NCBI RefSeq assembly: GCF_020532675.1
Contig: NZ_JAJAVE010000001.1
Span: 1,922,001-1,986,000 of the forward strand
Length of the DNA: 64,000 bases
DNA from: Methylobacillus gramineus
GTDB taxonomy: Bacteria > Pseudomonadota > Gammaproteobacteria > Burkholderiales > Methylophilaceae
Direction of reading: 5' to 3'
Below, piece after piece: positions 53,169 to 63,399 of this stretch. The position numbers were made by a program, and so were the translations under genes. The notes beneath the pieces are model-generated. The model worked only from the letters and a program-made list of their open reading frames with translations. It made no database searches and was not told the origin of the DNA. Position 1 is the first letter of the stretch, and every line of letters begins with the position of its first letter.

Positions 53169-53405
53169 ATGGCACGCGTATGTCAGGTAACCGGCAAAAA
53201 GCCGATGGTTGGGAATAATGTTTCCCACGCAAATAACAAGACCAAGCGTCGTTTCCTTCCTAACCTGCAAAACCGCAGGTTCTGGGTTGAGAGCGAAAAC
53301 CGCTGGATTAGCCTACGTATTACCAATGCTGCCCTGCGCACTATCGACAAGAACGGTATCGACACTGTTCTGGCTGATCTACGTGCCAGCGGCGAAAAGA
53401 TCTAA
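53169..53405 (+). CDS. rpmB: Large ribosomal subunit protein bL28
   Basis: 78 residues beginning [34 protein letters not shown], the standard bL28 start, with the usual length for proteobacteria. It is followed 10 bases later by rpmG, the conserved rpmBG operon, and is preceded by its own sigma-70 promoter. The zinc-type CxxC motifs found in some bL28 proteins are absent (only one Cys), so it is the C-minus form. Confidence 0.98.
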   Translation: MARVCQVTGKKPMVGNNVSHANNKTKRRFLPNLQNRRFWVESENRWISLRITNAALRTIDKNGIDTVLADLRASGEKI

Positions 53406-53415
53406 GGACTAAATC

Positions 53416-53571
53416 ATGCGTGAAAAAATCAAACTGGAATCCAGCGCTGGTACAGGTCACTTCTACACTACGACCAAAAACAAGCGCACCATGCCTGAAA
53501 AAATGGAGATCAAGAAGTTTGATCCTGTTGTACGCAAGCATGTCCTGTACAAGGAAACAAAGCTGAAATAA
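53416..53571 (+). CDS. rpmG: Large ribosomal subunit protein bL33
   Basis: 51 residues ([20 protein letters not shown], then [19 protein letters not shown] and so on), the expected size for bL33. It has no CxxC pairs, so it is also the zinc-independent form, matching bL28. AAGGA lies upstream of the ATG. An intrinsic terminator follows 12 bases after the stop. Confidence 0.97.
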   Translation: MREKIKLESSAGTGHFYTTTKNKRTMPEKMEIKKFDPVVRKHVLYKETKLK

Positions 53572-53582
53572 TATTCAGCCTG

Positions 53583-53614
53583 ATAAAAAAGCCCGCAATT
53601 GCGGGCTTTTTTAT
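53583..53614. terminator. Intrinsic terminator after rpmG
   Basis: ATAAAAAAGCCCGC (53583-53596) and GCGGGCTTTTTTAT (53601-53614) form a stem with a T-run. The symmetry lets it also work for the convergent mscS gene, which ends at 53705. Confidence 0.9.
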
Positions 53615-53704
53615 TGCCTGAGTTTTTACTCATCCATAAAACTTGACACCTATCCAGCAAACCGAGATCAAGCTTAATCAAAGATTATTTGGCCAGCTAC
53701 CAGC

Positions 53705-55024
53705 TCAAGCGCCAGAAGACTGAGCATCCAATCCTCTGTTTGTCGGCTCCTGAATCACGGTATGCCCGTATACGTGCACTTCACGCTGTGGATAAGGGAT
53801 GGATATCCCCCGCCGCTTGAACTCTTCCCATAGCTCCATATAGACGTCTGAGGGAATGCTGCCTGCGCCATTCTCAGGATCAGGCACCCACATGGTCAGA
53901 TTAAGGTTGATACCACTTTCACCAAACCCTACCAGCTTGGCATCTGGCGCAGGATCCACCATGACACGTTTCTGCCTCCTCCCGATCTCCACCATGAGGG
54001 CGAGGACTTCCTTAAGGTCAGTATCATAACCCACCTGTATTGGCACTTTGATCGGCACCCGGCGCCGAATAGCAGTATGGTTGATCACGGCGCTGGTAAT
54101 CAGAGTTTCATTCGGAATAATCACATCCGTGCCATCTAGCTGGCGTAACACCATATACCGGGAACGCAGCTCCTGCACGATGCCGTAATAAGAATCGATG
54201 GCGACAATATCACCTAGGCTCATGGATTCATCCAACAGGATAATAAAACCACTGACATAGTTACTGGCGATCTTTTGCAGGCCAAAACCAAGCCCAACCC
54301 CCAAAGCCCCACCAAACACTGATAGAAGGGTGATATCCAGGCCAACAGCAGAGAGTGCCATCAATACGGCAAAGAAGATGAAGGCGATACGAATGACTTT
54401 GGTGATCACTACCCGCATGTTGATATTGATGTTGGTCGCCTGCATCAACTTGTTCTCGAGTAATCTGCTGAGCCACAAGGCAACAAACACCGTGACCAGC
54501 ACCGTCAGCAAACCCTGGATGACCAGCAACAAGCTGATAGGACTCTTGCCCACAGTGAAATGGACACTATCCAGCGCCTCCAGAATCTCGGGCAATAAGC
54601 CAGTGACATGGAGCACCAGGATTAGCCATACCGTGGTAGAGAAAATACTCTCTGTTGTGCGCAGCCAGCCACTGGGAGAAAATACATAGCGCAGCACATA
54701 GACCGCCAGCCGTATGACCGCCATAGCGACCAGCAGATAAGAGGCCAGCTTAAGCAAGCTTGTGTTGTACCAGTGACTGATAAGCAGCTGACCCAGCCAT
54801 ACCATCAACAAAGATGATATGGGGAAAAGAATACGGGTGATGCCATCAATCGCTGCCTGATGCACATTGCCTGAACGATTGGTCAGCCGGGCACGCTGCA
54901 GACCATTGATAGACCATGCGATCAATAAACTGGTGATGATGATACCGACCTGCCATAAGACAGCAGCCGATGAAAAATCAGTGACCAGATCTTGCCATAC
55001 GGCATAAAGCGTAGCGTTGTTCAT
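53705..55024 (-). CDS. MscS-family mechanosensitive ion channel
   Basis: 439 residues. Several N-terminal membrane helices (about 20-240) precede the conserved pore-lining helix and beta domain: GVGLGFGLQKIASNYVSGFIILLDESMSLGDIVAID, then PNETLITSAVINHT. It is a medium-length MscS type rather than the 286-residue MscS or the giant MscK. It protects against osmotic down-shock. Its ATG overlaps the mgtE stop by four bases, so it is coupled to mgtE. Confidence 0.93.
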   Translation of the reverse strand: MNNATLYAVWQDLVTDFSSAAVLWQVGIIITSLLIAWSINGLQRARLTNRSGNVHQAAIDGITRILFPISSLLMVWLGQLLISHWYNTSLLKLASYLLVAMAVIRLAVYVLRYVFSPSGWLRTTESIFSTTVWLILVLHVTGLLPEILEALDSVHFTVGKSPISLLLVIQGLLTVLVTVFVALWLSRLLENKLMQATNININMRVVITKVIRIAFIFFAVLMALSAVGLDITLLSVFGGALGVGLGFGLQKIASNYVSGFIILLDESMSLGDIVAIDSYYGIVQELRSRYMVLRQLDGTDVIIPNETLITSAVINHTAIRRRVPIKVPIQVGYDTDLKEVLALMVEIGRRQKRVMVDPAPDAKLVGFGESGINLNLTMWVPDPENGAGSIPSDVYMELWEEFKRRGISIPYPQREVHVYGHTVIQEPTNRGLDAQSSGA

Positions 55025-56460
55025 AACAAGAATATCGTTGCAAGCCCAAGGAAGATGAAGAAACCACCACTGTCCGTCACTGCCGTGATCAAGACACTGG
55101 ATCCCACTGCGGGATCACGATTAAAGCGGGTTGCCATAATCAATGGAATCATTACGCCCATTACCGCAGCAAGCAAGAGGTTCAACGTCATGGCAGCCGT
55201 CATGACCATGCCCAATGCTATATTCCCGTAAAGCAAATAAGCAATGACGCCCAGTACACTGCCCCAGATCAAGCCATTGAGCAAACCCACACCCGTCTCT
55301 TTGATCAGCATGGATTTGGTGTTATAGGTTGAAATCTGGCCTAACGCAAGGCCACGCACTATCATGGTCGTCGTCTGATTGCCCGAGTTGCCACCAATTC
55401 CAGCCACGATAGGCATTAAGGCCGCCAGCGCGACGATTTTCTCAATTGAACCCTCGAACAGGCCAATCACACGGGAAGCGACAAATGCTGTTACCAGATT
55501 AATGGCCAGCCAAGTCCAGCGGTTCTGCACCGACTTCCAGACTGAGGAGAAAATATCCTCCTCCTCACGCAAGCCCGCCATGGAAAGCATATCGCTTTCT
55601 GCTTCCTCACGGATGTAATCCATGACCGTATCCACGGTCAAACGGCCAACCAAGCGATTATTCTCATCCACGACAGGTGCTGTCACCAGGTCATACCGTT
55701 CAAAAGCCTTGGCAGCTTCATCTGCCTTGTCTTCAGGGTGAAATACCACAGCATCATCGGCCATGATTTCTGCCACGCCTGAGTCCAGGTCATTCACGAC
55801 CAAACGCTTGAGCGGCAACACGCCTTGCAGGATGTCATTTCTATCGACCACAAACAGCTTATCGGTATGATCAGGCAGGCTGCCGATACGACGCAAATAG
55901 CGCAGAGCCACTTCCAGGGTGATATCTTCACGAATAGTGACGATATCAAAGTCCATCAACGCCCCCACCGCATCGTCCTGATAGCCCAATGCAGACTGCA
56001 ATCGTTCACGATTACGACTGTCCAGGCTTTCCAGCAACTCCTGCAATACATCCTTGGGCAGGTCAGGCGCCAGATCGGCCAGTTCGTCGGTGTCGAGTTG
56101 CTCGGCGGCGGCCAGTAACTCATCGCTATCCATGTCTGCAATCAGGGTCTGACGTACCGCATCCGACACTTCCAGCAGAATTTCACCGTCGCGCTCTGCC
56201 TTGACCAGGTCCCAGACATCGAGACGCTGCTCTAATGGAAGCGCTTCCAGAATATAGGCAACGTCAGCAGGGTGCAGTACATCCAGCTTCTTCTGCAACT
56301 CAGCTAGGTTCTGCCTGTGCACCAGCGTCTGCACCAGCTCTTGCTTGGGCATATCCTGCTTATGGACTAGCTCCTCAATCAGCCTGTGCTTATTGAGGAG
56401 TGTAATCACCTGCTGCAGGCTTTCCTGTAAACTTTCCTTCGATTCCTGAATATCCGCCAT
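55021..56460 (-). CDS. mgtE: MgtE-type magnesium transporter
   Basis: 479 residues. The superhelical MgtE N-domain (LHPADVAYILEALPLEQRLDVW) is followed by a CBS pair (about 140-265, MDFDIVTIREDITLEVALRYLRR), a plug helix and five membrane helices with the conserved PIVAGIGGNSGNQTTTMIVRG and the Asp near the end of the pore (ITAVTDSGGFFIFLGLA). It imports Mg2+, gated by cytoplasmic Mg2+ through the N and CBS domains. It is the first gene of an mgtE-mscS pair. Confidence 0.96.
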   Translation of the reverse strand: MADIQESKESLQESLQQVITLLNKHRLIEELVHKQDMPKQELVQTLVHRQNLAELQKKLDVLHPADVAYILEALPLEQRLDVWDLVKAERDGEILLEVSDAVRQTLIADMDSDELLAAAEQLDTDELADLAPDLPKDVLQELLESLDSRNRERLQSALGYQDDAVGALMDFDIVTIREDITLEVALRYLRRIGSLPDHTDKLFVVDRNDILQGVLPLKRLVVNDLDSGVAEIMADDAVVFHPEDKADEAAKAFERYDLVTAPVVDENNRLVGRLTVDTVMDYIREEAESDMLSMAGLREEEDIFSSVWKSVQNRWTWLAINLVTAFVASRVIGLFEGSIEKIVALAALMPIVAGIGGNSGNQTTTMIVRGLALGQISTYNTKSMLIKETGVGLLNGLIWGSVLGVIAYLLYGNIALGMVMTAAMTLNLLLAAVMGVMIPLIMATRFNRDPAVGSSVLITAVTDSGGFFIFLGLATIFLL

Positions 56461-56808
56461 ATGCGCTCGCAGACTTATGCCAATGTTGTTAAGGAATTAC
56501 CGGTTCACACCAGTCCCCGTATTTAGAGCAGCAAGAAAATTATATATTCAGCCATCGTACAACTTCACCAAATATTAAGTTAATTCTTTAAGTATTATGA
56601 TTTAAAGTCAGGATTTTTAATCAATAGTAGTTTGATAGAAAATCACACAATGCATTATTAAGGATATAGCCCACATCAATGACAGACTCATGCCTTTATA
56701 CAGGTCTTATGTGAAAGCCATTGTTCACCATGCGCTAAAAAGGAGTCTAGGGCAGAGATCTATCCTGACAGAGCGGGGCTAAAAAGGAATCAGCTAGGCA
56801 ATAAAAGC
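56461..56808. other. Non-coding, AT-rich spacer upstream of mgtE
   Basis: About 350 bases with no gene I can support. Near the rplQ end a 14-base direct repeat with one mismatch occurs (GCTAAAAAGGAGTC at 56734-56747 and GCTAAAAAGGAATC at 56778-56791, 44 bases apart). The mgtE promoter should lie in the AT-rich half (56530-56660). I looked for an Mg2+ riboswitch and could not recognise one. Confidence 0.5.
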
Positions 56809-56837
56809 AAAAAAGCCGGTACTTGACCGGCTTTTTT
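56809..56837 (-). terminator. Intrinsic terminator of the alpha operon
   Basis: GCCGGT (56815-56820) and ACCGGC (56826-56831) pair, flanked by A6 and T6, about 25 bases after the rplQ stop. It closes the rpsM-rpsK-rpoA-rplQ transcript and is symmetrical enough to work in both directions. Confidence 0.9.
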
Positions 56838-56859
56838 GTCAGATGCAGAAAATGAATGC

Positions 56860-57255
56860 TTATTCAGCAGTCACAACTTCTGCATCCACTGCCAGCTCAG
56901 GACGATCAACCAACTCGACCAGTGCCATAGGCGCATTGTCACCAACGCGGAAACCACACTTCAGGATACGCAGGTAACCACCATTACGGGTTTGGTAACG
57001 TGGACCAAGGTCACTGAAAAGCTTACCAACGATGTCACGGTCACGCAGACGGTTGAACGCTAAGCGGCGATTAGCCAGCGTAGCTTCCTTACCCAAAGTG
57101 ATCAAAGGCTCTGCTACACGACGCAGTTCCTTTGCCTTAGGCAAGGTTGTCTTGATAATCTCATGACGAAGCAGAGAGTTAGTCATATTGCGCAACATAG
57201 CCTGACGATGGCTGCTGGTGCGATTTAATTTACGATTGCTGTTGCGATGACGCAT
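56860..57255 (-). CDS. rplQ: Large ribosomal subunit protein bL17
   Basis: 131 residues beginning [32 protein letters not shown], the canonical bL17 start. The C-terminal tail after residue 115 is slightly longer and acidic. It is the last gene of the alpha operon, 10 bases after rpoA, followed by an intrinsic terminator. Confidence 0.98.
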   Translation of the reverse strand: MRHRNSNRKLNRTSSHRQAMLRNMTNSLLRHEIIKTTLPKAKELRRVAEPLITLGKEATLANRRLAFNRLRDRDIVGKLFSDLGPRYQTRNGGYLRILKCGFRVGDNAPMALVELVDRPELAVDAEVVTAE

Positions 57256-57265
57256 AGTGATTCCC

Positions 57266-58252
57266 TCACACCTTTTCCAGGCCCGCTGGTGGCCAGTTTT
57301 CCAGTTTCATGCCTAATGTCAGGCCTTTAGAGGCCAGTACATCCTTAATCTCATTCAAAGATTTACGGCCCAGATTTGGTGCTTTCAACAGCTCGTTTTC
57401 AGTACGCTGAATCAAATCACCAATGTAATAAATGTTTTCTGCCTTCAAGCAGTTTGCAGAGCGCACGGTCAACTCAAGATCATCTACCGGACGCAACAGG
57501 ATAGGATCAACTTGAGGAGCATGCTTCACTTCAACTTCTGAAGGAGCACCTTCCAGATCTGCAAATACAGACAACTGGCCCATCAGGATGCGCGCTGCAT
57601 CACGAATGGCTTGCTCAGGCTCAACCACGCCATTAGTTTCAACGTCCATGATCAGTTTATCCAGATCTGTACGTTGCTCTACACGTGCACTTTCAACATG
57701 GTAACTTACCTTGTTGATTGGACTGAAAGATGCATCCACCTGGATAAAACCAAGTACACGATCTTCATCTTCACTCTGTTGACGCACTGGCACAGGCTGG
57801 TAACCACGACCCATTTCAACCTTAACTTCAAGATTGATCTTGCCACCCTTTGTCAGATGAGCAATTACATGATCAGGGTTAGCAATCTCCGCATCATGAC
57901 CTGTTTCAAAGTCACCAGCAGTTACGATACCTTCCACTGACTTATTCAGGGTCAGGGTAGTTTCGCTCTTGCTATTCAGCTTCAGTGCAACACCTTTGAG
58001 GTTCAGCAGGATATCTACTACGTCTTCCTGCACGCCATCAAGCGTAGAGTATTCATGCACCACGCCATCAATCTTGACTTCGGTAATAGCGAAGCCAGGA
58101 ATGGATGAAAGCAATACACGACGCAAGGCATTACCCAGCGTGTAACCAAAACCACGTTCCATAGGTTCAAGTGTCACACGTGCACGCACGGGTGAAATCA
58201 CTTCAACATCAACAACACGTGGCTTCAAATATTCAGTCGGACTGTTTTGCAT
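57266..58252 (-). CDS. rpoA: RNA polymerase alpha subunit
   Basis: 328 residues, one fewer than E. coli RpoA. The N-terminal assembly domain ([22 protein letters not shown]) and the C-terminal domain that binds UP elements and activators ([40 protein letters not shown]) are complete. I use the ATG at 58252, with AAGGA upstream; a longer open frame starts at 58282. Unusually, it follows rpsK directly, with rpsD missing between them. Confidence 0.98.
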   Translation of the reverse strand: MQNSPTEYLKPRVVDVEVISPVRARVTLEPMERGFGYTLGNALRRVLLSSIPGFAITEVKIDGVVHEYSTLDGVQEDVVDILLNLKGVALKLNSKSETTLTLNKSVEGIVTAGDFETGHDAEIANPDHVIAHLTKGGKINLEVKVEMGRGYQPVPVRQQSEDEDRVLGFIQVDASFSPINKVSYHVESARVEQRTDLDKLIMDVETNGVVEPEQAIRDAARILMGQLSVFADLEGAPSEVEVKHAPQVDPILLRPVDDLELTVRSANCLKAENIYYIGDLIQRTENELLKAPNLGRKSLNEIKDVLASKGLTLGMKLENWPPAGLEKV

Positions 58253-58291
58253 AGCTATCCTTACGGTCCTCGATTTCTTCAAATAAAATCA

Positions 58292-58316
58292 ACCACGACA
58301 AAAAGTTCATCGTGGT
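58292..58316 (-). repeat. Hairpin in the rpsK-rpoA spacer, at the usual rpsD position
   Basis: ACCACGA (58292-58298) and TCGTGGT (58310-58316) pair around an 11-base loop in the 82-base spacer between rpsK and rpoA. There is no T-run after it on the minus strand strong enough for termination. It may tune rpoA expression. Confidence 0.5.
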
Positions 58317-58334
58317 CGCGACCATGCATCTGAT

Positions 58335-58724
58335 TTAGATACGGCGTTTCTTGGGTGGGCGGCAACCGTTATGTGGAACCGGAGTCACGTCAGAGATACT
58401 GGTGATTTTGAAACCAACAGCATTCAGTGCACGCACTGCAGATTCACGGCCTGGGCCTGGACCCTTGATGCGTACTTCAAGATTTTTCACGCCGCATTCC
58501 TGAGCTGCCTTGCCTGCTGCCTCGGCAGCCACCTGTGCAGCAAAAGGAGTACTCTTACGAGAGCCCTTAAAACCAGCACCACCAGAAGTTGCCCAAGACA
58601 GCGCATTACCCTGACGGTCAGTAATGGTAATAATCGTGTTGTTAAAAGAAGCGTGCACGTGGGCGATGCCCTCGGCAATATTCTTTTTGACTTTCTTGCG
58701 TACGCGTACGTTAGCTTTAGCCAT
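58335..58724 (-). CDS. rpsK: Small ribosomal subunit protein uS11
   Basis: 129 residues, including [42 protein letters not shown] and the C-terminal [18 protein letters not shown], a textbook uS11. It lies 13 bases after rpsM in the alpha operon. It binds the 16S rRNA platform near the mRNA exit. Confidence 0.98.
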   Translation of the reverse strand: MAKANVRVRKKVKKNIAEGIAHVHASFNNTIITITDRQGNALSWATSGGAGFKGSRKSTPFAAQVAAEAAGKAAQECGVKNLEVRIKGPGPGRESAVRALNAVGFKITSISDVTPVPHNGCRPPKKRRI

Positions 58725-58737
58725 TATTTGCTATTCC

Positions 58738-59100
58738 TTACTTGGATGCCTTGATAGGCTTAATTGGACCCTTGCGAGTGCGCGCATTGGTCTTAGTACG
58801 TTGACCACGAACTGGCAGTCCACGACGATGGCGGACACCGCGATAGCAACCCAGATCCATCAAACGCTTGATGTTCATAGTCACTTCACGACGCAGATCA
58901 CCTTCTACCTGCAACTTGGCGACTTCATCACGCAGCTTTTCAACTTCAGCATCATTCAGATCTTTGATCTTTGCTGTTGCCAAAACGCCTGCAGCCAGAC
59001 AGATTTGTTTTGCCGTATTACGACCCACACCGTAAATCGAAGTTAATGCGATATCGGTATGTTTATGATTTGGGATATTTACCCCTGCTATACGAGCCAT
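58738..59100 (-). CDS. rpsM: Small ribosomal subunit protein uS13
   Basis: 120 residues: [30 protein letters not shown] and the basic C-terminal [19 protein letters not shown] are standard. It opens the alpha operon. A sigma-70 promoter lies about 60 bases upstream, so the operon can be transcribed separately from the spc genes before it. Confidence 0.98.
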   Translation of the reverse strand: MARIAGVNIPNHKHTDIALTSIYGVGRNTAKQICLAAGVLATAKIKDLNDAEVEKLRDEVAKLQVEGDLRREVTMNIKRLMDLGCYRGVRHRRGLPVRGQRTKTNARTRKGPIKPIKASK

Positions 59101-59156
59101 GTAGCTACTCCAAAATAATGGCGCATCGTTTAATCAAATCGCCAAAAAAGCCCAAA

Positions 59157-59185
59157 ATTTTAACAGCTTGGCTAGCTTTTAACAA
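59157..59185 (-). promoter_or_regulatory. Sigma-70 promoter of the alpha operon
   Basis: On the minus strand TTGTTA (59185-59180) and TAAAAT (59162-59157) are separated by 17 bases, with transcription starting near 59150 and a leader of about 50 bases before rpsM. In E. coli the matching leader is bound by S4 (rpsD); here rpsD is not in the operon and the leader is short, so that feedback may be lost or different. Confidence 0.6.
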
Positions 59186-59230
59186 ATAGATTAAAAACCA
59201 GCCCCATTTATTACAAACTTGCGTACCGAA

Positions 59231-59344
59231 TTAACCCTGGCGTTGCTTATGACGTGGATCAGTGCAAATAACACGCACAACACCACGGCGGCGAACCACC
59301 TTGCAATTACGGCACAACGTCTTTACTGATGCACGAACTCTCAT
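59231..59344 (-). CDS. rpmJ: Large ribosomal subunit protein bL36
   Basis: 37 residues: [20 protein letters not shown] followed by a segment ending in DPRHKQRQG. The C-x2-C and later Cys-His zinc ligands (CRNC, ICTDPRH) are present, so it is the zinc-binding C-plus form. It lies 22 bases after infA, as in most beta- and gammaproteobacteria. Confidence 0.97.
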   Translation of the reverse strand: MRVRASVKTLCRNCKVVRRRGVVRVICTDPRHKQRQG

Positions 59345-59366
59345 CTCTCACCTCTTCGCTAGAATC

Positions 59367-59585
59367 TTACTTGGCGCGGAAAATAATCCGCGCACGCGAT
59401 AAATCATAAGGAGTCATTTCAACGGTAACCTTGTCACCTGGCAGGATACGGATATAGTGCATACGCATCTTGCCTGAAATATAGCCTAGTACGACATGAC
59501 CATTTTCCAGTTTGACCCTAAATGTTGCATTTGGAAGATTCTCTAGAACCTCACCCTGCATTTCAATACGATCTTCTTTTGCCAT
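59367..59585 (-). CDS. infA: Translation initiation factor IF-1
   Basis: 72 residues of the S1/OB fold: [53 protein letters not shown] is a standard IF-1. It binds the ribosomal A site during initiation. It sits between secY and rpmJ; many betaproteobacteria have this order, and some carry a second infA elsewhere. Confidence 0.98.
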   Translation of the reverse strand: MAKEDRIEMQGEVLENLPNATFRVKLENGHVVLGYISGKMRMHYIRILPGDKVTVEMTPYDLSRARIIFRAK

Positions 59586-59593
59586 ACTACTGA

Positions 59594-60916
59594 TTACCTC
59601 GGGAGACCCGCACCACCTTTAAAGTTAGCCTTTTTCAGCAAACCTTCATACTGATGAGACATCAGGTGGGATTGAACCTGGGCCATAAAGTCCATAGTTA
59701 CAACCACGATAATCAGCAAAGAAGTGCCACCAAAATAGAAAGGCACATTAAATTTCAGAATCAGGAACTCTGGCAACAAACAAACCGCAGTGATATAGAG
59801 CGCACCAGCCAGGGTCAAACGACCCATAATGCGGTCAATATATCTGGCGGTCTGCTCACCAGGACGGATCCCAGGAACAAATGCACCACTCTTCTTCAGG
59901 TTATCCGCTGTTTCTTTAGGATTGAATACCAATGCCGTATAGAAGAAACAGAAGAAAATAATCGCTGTAGCAAAGAAAATAATGTACAGGGGCTGACCTG
60001 GGGACAAGGTAGAACCAATATCCTTCAGCCAAGACATACTTTCATGACTACCAAACCAACCAGCCATTGTCGCCGGGAACAGAATAATGCTCGAAGCGAA
60101 AATCGGGGGAATCACACCCGCCATATTCAACTTCAAAGGTAAATGGCTAGTCTGACCACCAAATACCTTGCGTCCAACCTGGCGCTTCGCATAATTCACA
60201 GTAATCTTGCGTTGACCTCGTTCCACAAACACAACAAACGCTGTCACGAGAATTGCAGCCACGAACAAGAACAGCACTAATGGTATTGAGAATGCACCAG
60301 TACGCGCCAACTCCAGCGTACCGCCAATAGCATGCGGCAAACCAGCCACAATACCGGCAAAGATGATAATAGAAATACCATTACCAATACCACGCTCGGT
60401 AATCTGCTCACCCAACCACATCAGGAACATGGTGCCGCCTACCAGTGTAATCACTGTGGTAAAACGGAACATCAAACCTGGATCGAGCACAAGGCCAGCC
60501 TGACCTTCCAGTGCTATCGCAATACCCAGCGCCTGGAAAGTGGCTAAAAACACAGTGCCATATCTGGTGTACTTGGTAATCGTGCGACGACCGCTCTCAC
60601 CTTCCTTTTTCAGCTGCTCCATCTGTGGGGACACCACGGTCAAAAGCTGCATGATGATAGAAGCTGAGATATACGGCATGATACCCAGGGCAAAAATGGT
60701 AAACCGTTCAAGGGCACCGCCCGAGAACATGTTGAACATGCCTAGAATACCGCCACTCTGCGACTCAAACAGGCGGGCAAGCACATCCGGATCAATACCA
60801 GGAACCGGGATGTGCGCACCCAAACGGAAAACGATCAGAGCACCAAGCACGAAAAGCAAACGGCTTTTGAGCTCACTCATCTTACCTACTGCACCAAAAA
60901 TACTATCGTTAGCCAC
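59594..60916 (-). CDS. secY: Protein translocase subunit SecY
   Basis: 440 residues with ten membrane helices. Segments [15 protein letters not shown] and [15 protein letters not shown] (the cytoplasmic loop that contacts the ribosome and SecA), and [25 protein letters not shown], are typical. It forms the inner-membrane channel with SecE and SecG. It lies 7 bases after rplO in the spc operon. Confidence 0.98.
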   Translation of the reverse strand: MANDSIFGAVGKMSELKSRLLFVLGALIVFRLGAHIPVPGIDPDVLARLFESQSGGILGMFNMFSGGALERFTIFALGIMPYISASIIMQLLTVVSPQMEQLKKEGESGRRTITKYTRYGTVFLATFQALGIAIALEGQAGLVLDPGLMFRFTTVITLVGGTMFLMWLGEQITERGIGNGISIIIFAGIVAGLPHAIGGTLELARTGAFSIPLVLFLFVAAILVTAFVVFVERGQRKITVNYAKRQVGRKVFGGQTSHLPLKLNMAGVIPPIFASSIILFPATMAGWFGSHESMSWLKDIGSTLSPGQPLYIIFFATAIIFFCFFYTALVFNPKETADNLKKSGAFVPGIRPGEQTARYIDRIMGRLTLAGALYITAVCLLPEFLILKFNVPFYFGGTSLLIIVVVTMDFMAQVQSHLMSHQYEGLLKKANFKGGAGLPR

Positions 60917-60923
60917 GTATCAA

Positions 60924-61358
60924 TTACTCGACGATTTTACCGCCGGCCGCTTCAACAGCAGCACGTGCACCCTTGCTCAGCAACAAGCCTTGCAGAGTTA
61001 CAGCACGACTGACATCACCAGACAGATAAACTTTGACTGAGCGTGCAGTTGCGGAGATTACGTTAGCTTGCTTCAACGCCAGCAAATCAATCACTTCAGC
61101 TTCAACTTTGTCCAGCTCGCTTGTACGAACATGAGCTGTATCAGCCTTGGTCAGTGAATTGAAACCACGCTTAGGCAGACGACGTTGCAAAGGCATTTGA
61201 CCGCCTTCAAAACCGACCTTGTGGAAGCCACCAGTACGGGACTTTTGACCCTTGTGACCGCGACCAGCAGTTTTGCCGAAGCCTGAGCCAATACCACGAC
61301 CAACGCGGCGTTTTTCCTGCTTGGCGCCTTCAGCAGGCTTAATGGAGTTCAGTTTCAT
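60924..61358 (-). CDS. rplO: Large ribosomal subunit protein uL15
   Basis: 144 residues: [41 protein letters not shown] is the usual Gly/Lys-rich N-terminal extension, and the globular part ends in [15 protein letters not shown]. Its start overlaps the rpmD stop by one base, so the genes are coupled. Confidence 0.98.
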   Translation of the reverse strand: MKLNSIKPAEGAKQEKRRVGRGIGSGFGKTAGRGHKGQKSRTGGFHKVGFEGGQMPLQRRLPKRGFNSLTKADTAHVRTSELDKVEAEVIDLLALKQANVISATARSVKVYLSGDVSRAVTLQGLLLSKGARAAVEAAGGKIVE

Positions 61359-61558
61359 TATGCTTCTACCTTTAACAGATAGCTCACCGCATTGATCATG
61401 CCGCGATTAGCTGGAGTGTCTTGCACTTCAACTGTCTGGTGCAGACGGCGCAGACCTAGGCCTGCTACACATGCACGGTGAGACTGGATTCTACCGATGG
61501 TGCTTTTAACCAAGGTGACCTTGATCAAGTCTGTTGCTTTTTTTGCCTTAACCATCAT
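61358..61558 (-). CDS. rpmD: Large ribosomal subunit protein uL30
   Basis: 66 residues in the longest reading ([39 protein letters not shown]). Two adjacent ATGs (61558 and 61555) are possible starts, and the first overlaps the rpsE stop by one base. Length and the [17 protein letters not shown] block are normal for the bacterial short form. Confidence 0.97.
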   Translation of the reverse strand: MMVKAKKATDLIKVTLVKSTIGRIQSHRACVAGLGLRRLHQTVEVQDTPANRGMINAVSYLLKVEA

Positions 61559-62070
61559 TAACCTCTGATTTCTTCAACACTCTTGCCGCGCTTGGCAGCA
61601 ACTTCAGCTGGAGTATTCATGGATTGCAGGCCATTCAAAGTTGCACGAACCACGTTGTATGGGTTGGTAGAACCAATACATTTAGCCAGAACGTTAGTCA
61701 CACCCATTACTTCAAAGATAGCGCGCATTGCACCACCGGCGATAATACCGGTACCTTCAGAAGCTGGCTGGATAAACACTTTGGCAGCACCGTGAACACC
61801 CGTCACGGCATGATACAACGTACCGTTGTTCAGGCTCACCTTGATCATGCCACGACGGGCTTCGTCCATTGCTTTTTGCACGGCCACTGGCACTTCACGC
61901 GCCTTGCCCTTGCCCATACCTACACCGCCATCACCATCACCAACGACTGACAGTGCGGCAAAACTCATGATACGACCGCCCTTCACCACTTTGGTGACAC
62001 GATTGACGCCGATCATCTTCTCGCGCAAACCATCGGTTTGCTGCTGTTCAATTTCAACTTTTGCCATCAT
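61558..62070 (-). CDS. rpsE: Small ribosomal subunit protein uS5
   Basis: About 170 residues. [48 protein letters not shown] carries the double-stranded RNA-binding domain, with the ribosome-accuracy residues around the GRIMSF loop. Two adjacent ATGs (62070 and 62067) are possible starts; a TTG precedes them. It lies between rplR and rpmD in the spc operon. Confidence 0.97.
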   Translation of the reverse strand: MMAKVEIEQQQTDGLREKMIGVNRVTKVVKGGRIMSFAALSVVGDGDGGVGMGKGKAREVPVAVQKAMDEARRGMIKVSLNNGTLYHAVTGVHGAAKVFIQPASEGTGIIAGGAMRAIFEVMGVTNVLAKCIGSTNPYNVVRATLNGLQSMNTPAEVAAKRGKSVEEIRG

Positions 62071-62082
62071 CAACCCCGTCTA

Positions 62083-62436
62083 TTAGAAGGACAAGCCGTT
62101 TTCACGCGCAGCATCTGCCAACGCCTTGATACGACCGTGGTATTTGTAGCCGGAACGATCAAAAGCAACGGTGGTGACACCAGCAGCCTTTGCCTTTTCA
62201 GCAATACGCTTACCAATAACTACGGCAGCAGCGATGTTGCCACCGTTCTTGATATCCTTACGTACTTCTGCCTCAAGGGTTGAAGCACTGGCAAGAACCT
62301 GATCACCAGTAGGCGCAATGATCTGAGCATAAATATGCCCGTTGCTACGATGTACGCTCAAACGCGTGACTTTCAACTCAGCGATCTTGGCACGAGTTTT
62401 ACGTGCACGACGCAGGCGTGAATTTTCAATATTCAT
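62083..62436 (-). CDS. rplR: Large ribosomal subunit protein uL18
   Basis: 117 residues: [34 protein letters not shown] and the C-terminal [26 protein letters not shown] are standard. It binds 5S rRNA together with uL5. It lies nine bases after rplF. Confidence 0.98.
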   Translation of the reverse strand: MNIENSRLRRARKTRAKIAELKVTRLSVHRSNGHIYAQIIAPTGDQVLASASTLEAEVRKDIKNGGNIAAAVVIGKRIAEKAKAAGVTTVAFDRSGYKYHGRIKALADAARENGLSF

Positions 62437-62445
62437 GGCTAAACC

Positions 62446-62979
62446 TTACTTCTTCTTGGTTTCTTTGATAATCACCACTTCATCGGAGTAACGAACACCC
62501 TTGCCCTTATAAGGCTCTGGAGAACGATACGCACGAATCTGCGCGGCAACCTGACCAACCACTTGCTTATCTGGACCTGTAAGCACGATTTCTGTAGGTG
62601 TTGGAGTCTGAACAGTCACGCCTTCTGGCATCTTGTGATTAACCGGATGGGAAAACCCCAGATCTAGATTCAACGTAGCCCCTTGAGCCTGAGCTTTATA
62701 GCCCACACCCACCAGGTTCAGCTTACGTGTAAAACCTTGAGAAACACCAGCAACCATATTAAAGACCAGAGCACGCAAAGTACCTGACATTGCACGGGCA
62801 TGCTGACTGTTTTTAGCTACTGCAAAAGTGATGTTATCACCGTCGCGTTGCACATCAACATCACCAGTCAACGCCAGTGAAAGCTTGCCCAAAGGACCGC
62901 TTACTGCAATATTGGCAGCACTCAGAACAACTTCTACCTTAGCAGGGATAGCGACTGGGTTTTTAGCTACACGAGACAT
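62446..62979 (-). CDS. rplF: Large ribosomal subunit protein uL6
   Basis: 177 residues. [17 protein letters not shown], the central [24 protein letters not shown] and the C-terminal [24 protein letters not shown] are typical. The two-domain fold sits near the base of the L7/L12 stalk. It lies 10 bases after rpsH. Confidence 0.98.
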   Translation of the reverse strand: MSRVAKNPVAIPAKVEVVLSAANIAVSGPLGKLSLALTGDVDVQRDGDNITFAVAKNSQHARAMSGTLRALVFNMVAGVSQGFTRKLNLVGVGYKAQAQGATLNLDLGFSHPVNHKMPEGVTVQTPTPTEIVLTGPDKQVVGQVAAQIRAYRSPEPYKGKGVRYSDEVVIIKETKKK

Positions 62980-62989
62980 AGTTTTCCCC

Positions 62990-63385
62990 TTAAGCCACTA
63001 CGCACAGCACTTCGCCACCGATACCGGCGTCACGTGCTTTACGATCAGTCATTACACCTTTGGATGTGGAAACAATCGTCACACCCAAACCATTCATCAC
63101 AACAGGAATATCCTGGTTACCGCGATAGATACGCAAACCTGGACGGCTCACGCGTTCAATCTTTTCAATAACAGGACGACCAGCGTAGTATTTCAGGCTG
63201 ATATTCAGTTGTGGCTTACCGTCTACTTCTTGCACACCAAAGTCATCGATATAACCTTCATCCTTAAGAACGCTAGCAATAGCACCCTTTAACTTGGAAG
63301 AAGGCATAGAAACAACAGGCTTGTTAGTGCGCTGCGCATTACGGATGCGCGTCAGCATATCGGCAATCGGATCACTCATACTCAT
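62990..63385 (-). CDS. rpsH: Small ribosomal subunit protein uS8
   Basis: 131 residues: [33 protein letters not shown] and the C-terminal [26 protein letters not shown] are canonical. In E. coli it represses the spc operon by binding the rplE start region, most of which lies outside this window. AGGAATTTAGT precedes the start. Confidence 0.98.
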   Translation of the reverse strand: MSMSDPIADMLTRIRNAQRTNKPVVSMPSSKLKGAIASVLKDEGYIDDFGVQEVDGKPQLNISLKYYAGRPVIEKIERVSRPGLRIYRGNQDIPVVMNGLGVTIVSTSKGVMTDRKARDAGIGGEVLCVVA

Positions 63386-63399
63386 ACTAAATTCCTCCG

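Noticed and set aside
56461-56660. Mg2+ riboswitch upstream of mgtE
   Set aside because: I could not find the conserved M-box helices or an associated terminator by eye.
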